NCBI RefSeq assembly: GCF_042683685.1
Contig: NZ_JBHUOP010000003.1
Location: 248,001 to 312,000 of the forward strand
Length of the DNA: 64,000 bases
From: Timonella corticicola
GTDB lineage: Bacteria > Actinomycetota > Actinomycetes > Actinomycetales > Cellulomonadaceae
Direction of reading: 5' to 3'
A program made the translations under genes and the position numbers. Positions 61,597 to 64,000 of this stretch are shown piece by piece (positions within the stretch are counted from its first letter, which is position 1; every line of letters starts with the position of its first letter). A model generated the notes under the pieces. That model ran no database searches, had not been told where the DNA came from, and worked only from the letters and a program-made list of their open reading frames with translations.

Positions 61597-62619
61597 ATGA
61601 AGAACATCGGATTCCTCTCCTTCGGACACTGGACCCCACATCCCGCCAGCCAGACGCGTACGGCGCGTGACGTGCTACTTCAGTCCATCGACCTCGCGCA
61701 AGCAGCGGAGGATCTGGGGGCAGACGGCGCATACTTCCGCGTACACCACTTCGCACGCCAACTCGCTTCGCCCTTCCCTCTGCTATCCGCGATTGCTGCA
61801 CGCACCAACCGCATTGAGATTGGAACGGGCGTGATCGACATGCGCTACGAGAACCCGTTCTACATGGCGGAGGAAGCGGGAGCCGCCGACCTCATCTCGG
61901 GGGAACGCCTGCAACTCGGGATCTCCCGTGGCTCACCCGAGCAGGTGATAGACGGTTACCGCCACTTCGGCCACGTGCCTGCAGATGGTAAAACGGACGC
62001 GGACATGGCCCGCGAACACACCGATGTCTTCCTGACGCTGCTCAGGGGAGAAGGATTCGCGGAGCCCAACCCCCGCCCGATGTTCCCCAACCCGCCAGGA
62101 CCACTGCGCCTTGAACCACATTCCGAAACCCTGCGCAAACGCATCTGGTGGGGAGCAGGCTCTGATTCAACTGCTGTGTGGGCCGCAGAAAAAGGCATGA
62201 ACCTGATGAGTTCAACCCTCAAGGTCGATGAATCAGGCGAGCCACTACACATCCAACAGGCTAAGCAAATCCGAGTCTTCCGCGAGGCCTGGAAAGAGCA
62301 GGGACACGATTTCGAGCCTCGAGTGTCGGTGTCACGCTCCATCTTCGCCCTGGTCAACGACGAGGACCGCCGTAACTTCGGGCTTGCGGGAGAGCGTCAG
62401 GACTCGTTCGGTTCGATCGGCAGTGAAGGCCTTGCCGTCTTTGGACGCACCTATGCCGACGAACCAGATCAACTGATCGAACAACTCTCACGCGATGAGG
62501 CCATCAAAGAAGCAGACACCCTTCTTTTGACCGTGCCAAATCAACTCGGTGTGGACTACAACGCACACGTCATCGAGTCAATCCTGACCCACGTGGCTCC
62601 CGGGCTTGGCTGGCGGTAG
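61597..62619 (+). CDS. Luciferase-like (LLM-class) flavin-dependent monooxygenase
   Basis: 340 residues from the ATG at 61597, with GGAG six bases upstream; the frame opens further back at 61543 without a better site. The TIM-barrel flavin fold shows IGFLSFGHW, DGAYFRVHHFARQLASPFPLLSAIAARTNRIEIGTGVIDMRYENPF and ERLQLGISRGSPEQVIDGYRHFG. It oxidises an unknown substrate using reduced FMN. The divergent peptide importer may deliver the substrate, but that is speculation. Confidence 0.9.
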   Translation: MKNIGFLSFGHWTPHPASQTRTARDVLLQSIDLAQAAEDLGADGAYFRVHHFARQLASPFPLLSAIAARTNRIEIGTGVIDMRYENPFYMAEEAGAADLISGERLQLGISRGSPEQVIDGYRHFGHVPADGKTDADMAREHTDVFLTLLRGEGFAEPNPRPMFPNPPGPLRLEPHSETLRKRIWWGAGSDSTAVWAAEKGMNLMSSTLKVDESGEPLHIQQAKQIRVFREAWKEQGHDFEPRVSVSRSIFALVNDEDRRNFGLAGERQDSFGSIGSEGLAVFGRTYADEPDQLIEQLSRDEAIKEADTLLLTVPNQLGVDYNAHVIESILTHVAPGLGWR

Positions 62620-62689
62620 CGTGATGTGACCGATAGATCCCGGGCGCTCATCAAAGAGAGGCCTGATTTGGCGACCTCGCATGAGGTAG

Positions 62690-63226
62690 TCAGAGGAGTT
62701 TGCGCAGCGTGTTGATGTTGCGGTTGGTGGTCGTGGCTTTGAAACGGACTTTGGCCGCATGCTTGGAGAACGGCGTATCGGTGCTGCCGCCTTTGGGGCA
62801 GCGCCAGTAGACAACTCCCGCTCCCCCTGCGACGTGCTCGACCGCATCAGCACTGCCCTCCTGCACGCCGCTCAGAAGGTCATCGCGAGCCTCTTCGGTG
62901 GATGCAAAGACGACGTAGGCGTGATGCTCGGAGTCCTGCGCAAATGGGTAGGCGTCAATCAGATCGGCGAGCGCCTCATGTGGGACAAGCACGATCCAGG
63001 CGTCATACCCGAATCGCTCGCGTAACCCGGCCTCGATTCGTTGTTTTAGTTTCTCCTGCGTGTCCGCGCTGTCGTCACCAGAAGCGTTAAATCGTACGTT
63101 TCCCGAGGCAAGAACCGTTTTTACCTGTTCGAACCCCAAGTCGCGGAAAAGCCCGGCCAAGTCTGCGCTACGCACAGTGATGCCGTTGACGTTTACCCCG
63201 CGCAGAAGCGCCACCCAGATGCTCAT
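62690..63226 (-). CDS. DUF1697 family protein
   Basis: 178 residues. The opening WVALLRGVNVNG and the later FEQVKTVLASGNVRF and PFAQDSEHHAYVVFA are characteristic of DUF1697 proteins, which have two ferredoxin-like folds and no known activity. The C-terminal TTTNRNINTLRKL also matches the family. Convergent with the monooxygenase gene. Confidence 0.92.
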   Translation of the reverse strand: MSIWVALLRGVNVNGITVRSADLAGLFRDLGFEQVKTVLASGNVRFNASGDDSADTQEKLKQRIEAGLRERFGYDAWIVLVPHEALADLIDAYPFAQDSEHHAYVVFASTEEARDDLLSGVQEGSADAVEHVAGGAGVVYWRCPKGGSTDTPFSKHAAKVRFKATTTNRNINTLRKLL

Positions 63227-63301
63227 GCGGTCAGCCTAAACTACATCAAGAGCGTTCTCAGCCATTTTCAGTGCTCCTAGGAGAGCAGGAGAGAAGAAGC
63301 C

Positions 63302-63642
63302 ATGTCACATCATCTGGTCACAGCGAGCGAGCGTGGAGATGTCACGAAAGTTGCAGCGCTTATCGGACAGGGAGCAGACCCTGACTGGATGCGTAAGGGT
63401 GGCGGTCATCGGCCACTGACCGCTGCAATCTCACAGGGGCACCTACCCGTGCTTGAGTTATTGATCGAGCACGGGCAGACGTAAATGCCTATGCGACAGT
63501 CGGTTCATTCCATATGCATTTATGTGCTTATGGCCGCGAGCAGCAACCCTGCTCGCGGTGTGGATCACCCATTCGACGAGTGAAATTTATGAACCGATCC
63601 TCGTTTTTCTGTCCTCAGTGTCAGCGCAAGCGCTCTTCGTAG
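63302..63642 (+). pseudogene. Frameshifted gene: ankyrin repeats joined to an Fpg-type zinc finger
   Basis: The first 60 codons encode ankyrin repeats (LVTASERGDVTKVAALIGQGADPD, LTAAISQGHLPVLELLIEHG) and stop at 63484. Adding one base within the GGG at 63473-63475 restores the expected ankyrin continuation (ADVNAY). The same frame then runs to the stop at 63640-63642, encoding HLCAYGREQQPCSRCGS and FFCPQCQRKRSS. The Cys pattern CX2CX16CX2C and the YGRE-x2-PC lead-in are those of the C-terminal zinc finger of formamidopyrimidine-DNA glycosylase/Nei. A single-base deletion or sequencing error is most likely; GGAGAGAAG precedes the ATG. Confidence 0.75.
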
Positions 63643-64000
63643 CCACAAGTTAGATGCAGATTTTTACCTGGTCAGGGCCAGTATCTATTAATCGCGCTTA
63701 ATAGCGCTCTTTCTCCATTAATGTCACTTCGATCTCCTGCTTTCAATTGTTCAAAGTGCGCTCGGAACGCTCTTCACGATGAGTGAGCAGGTGCTCGTAG
63801 GCGTGTTCCACGCGCTCGCTGAGCGTTCCGGATGGCGAGCCTGAGTGTCGCTAGTGGTGCGCACCAGGCCGATACCGGGGGAGAGGAGCATCCGCTGTGC
63901 GGTTGCGCTCAACGAGGCGGTATCGAGAACAGAAGCGCGGGCTCGTTCGCAGAAGGGGTTCCGAAACCCGATGCGAGGATCTGGTGGCGGGCGGTGCGCC
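63643..64000. other. Terminal 358 bases, no supported gene
   Basis: A minus-strand frame is open from the window edge (63999) to a stop at 63751 and could be the end of a gene reaching in from outside. I recognise no family in it, and other frames are nearly as open. The A/T-rich part at 63650-63750 may be intergenic. Confidence 0.3.

Noticed and set aside
63534..63558. 10-bp perfect hairpin CCGCGAGCAG/CTGCTCGCGG that looks like a terminator for the ankyrin gene
   Set aside because: It lies inside the reading frame of the Fpg-type zinc finger that continues after the frameshift, so it is coding sequence.
1..64000. CRISPR arrays, tRNA or rRNA genes, integrases and intact transposases
   Set aside because: No regular spacer-repeat pattern, no T-loop or anticodon-arm sequences, and no recognisable recombinase or transposase were found on either strand.

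Overview
The window looks like chromosomal DNA of a moderately high-GC actinobacterium. Supporting signs are many GTG and TTG starts, ATGA/GTGA stop-start overlaps, a MalEFG-type sugar operon with no ATPase of its own, CebR-like and CmtR-like regulation, mycothiol-era style arsenate reductase, several apparently leaderless genes, and GH3/GH42 sets of the kind seen in Bifidobacterium and related Actinomycetota. Species cannot be read from the sequence. No rRNA, tRNA, CRISPR array, intact insertion sequence or prophage was seen.

Layout. 0-2 kb: ACR3-like exporter and a membrane-anchored M15 peptidase. 2.3-4.8 kb: a GH3 glycosidase with reversed domain order under a CebR-type operator. 5-11.8 kb: UDP-galactopyranose mutase, two small coiled-coil membrane proteins, a CPBP protease, a three-gene membrane/regulator operon, and alkylation repair (Ada-AlkA fusion plus Ogt). 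11.9-26.1 kb: a visibly more A/T-rich block holding a LacI-controlled sugar-uptake operon (binding protein, two permeases, TolB-like propeller, GH3), a uronate-type set (tautomerase, Gfo/Idh dehydrogenase, ManD-family dehydratase) and a GH3 enzyme with a membrane segment at each end. 26.6-35.7 kb: another GH3 with a GtrA-like protein and a GT2 glycosyltransferase, an AgrC/AgrA-like two-component pair, and a GH42 beta-galactosidase followed by a run of five hairpins.

36-45.3 kb is the most coherent and most interesting locus: a GntR repressor with an operator at its own start, a BMP-type ABC importer (ATPase, two permeases, lipoprotein), a catalytically dead isochorismatase-fold protein, biuret hydrolase, allophanate hydrolase and an alpha/beta hydrolase. 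It reads as one operon for taking up a biuret-like nitrogen compound and breaking it down to ammonia and CO2. The dead paralog next to the live enzyme has lost all three catalytic residues.

45.3-64 kb is mixed: a pair of related acidic membrane proteins, an EamA transporter, a CmtR-like metal sensor with a CDF exporter (both with Cys-rich tails), DoxX/HxlR, an AAA ATPase, an HTH/ClpN-SRPBCC pair behind a striking tandem repeat, arsenate reductase, a VOC protein, a quinone reductase, a complete peptide-type ABC importer, a luciferase-like monooxygenase and a DUF1697 protein. The end holds a frameshifted gene that joins ankyrin repeats to a formamidopyrimidine-glycosylase-type zinc finger.

Gene starts were chosen from ribosome binding sites, overlaps and family lengths; alternatives are noted. 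All functions are from reading motifs by eye; no database search was run.
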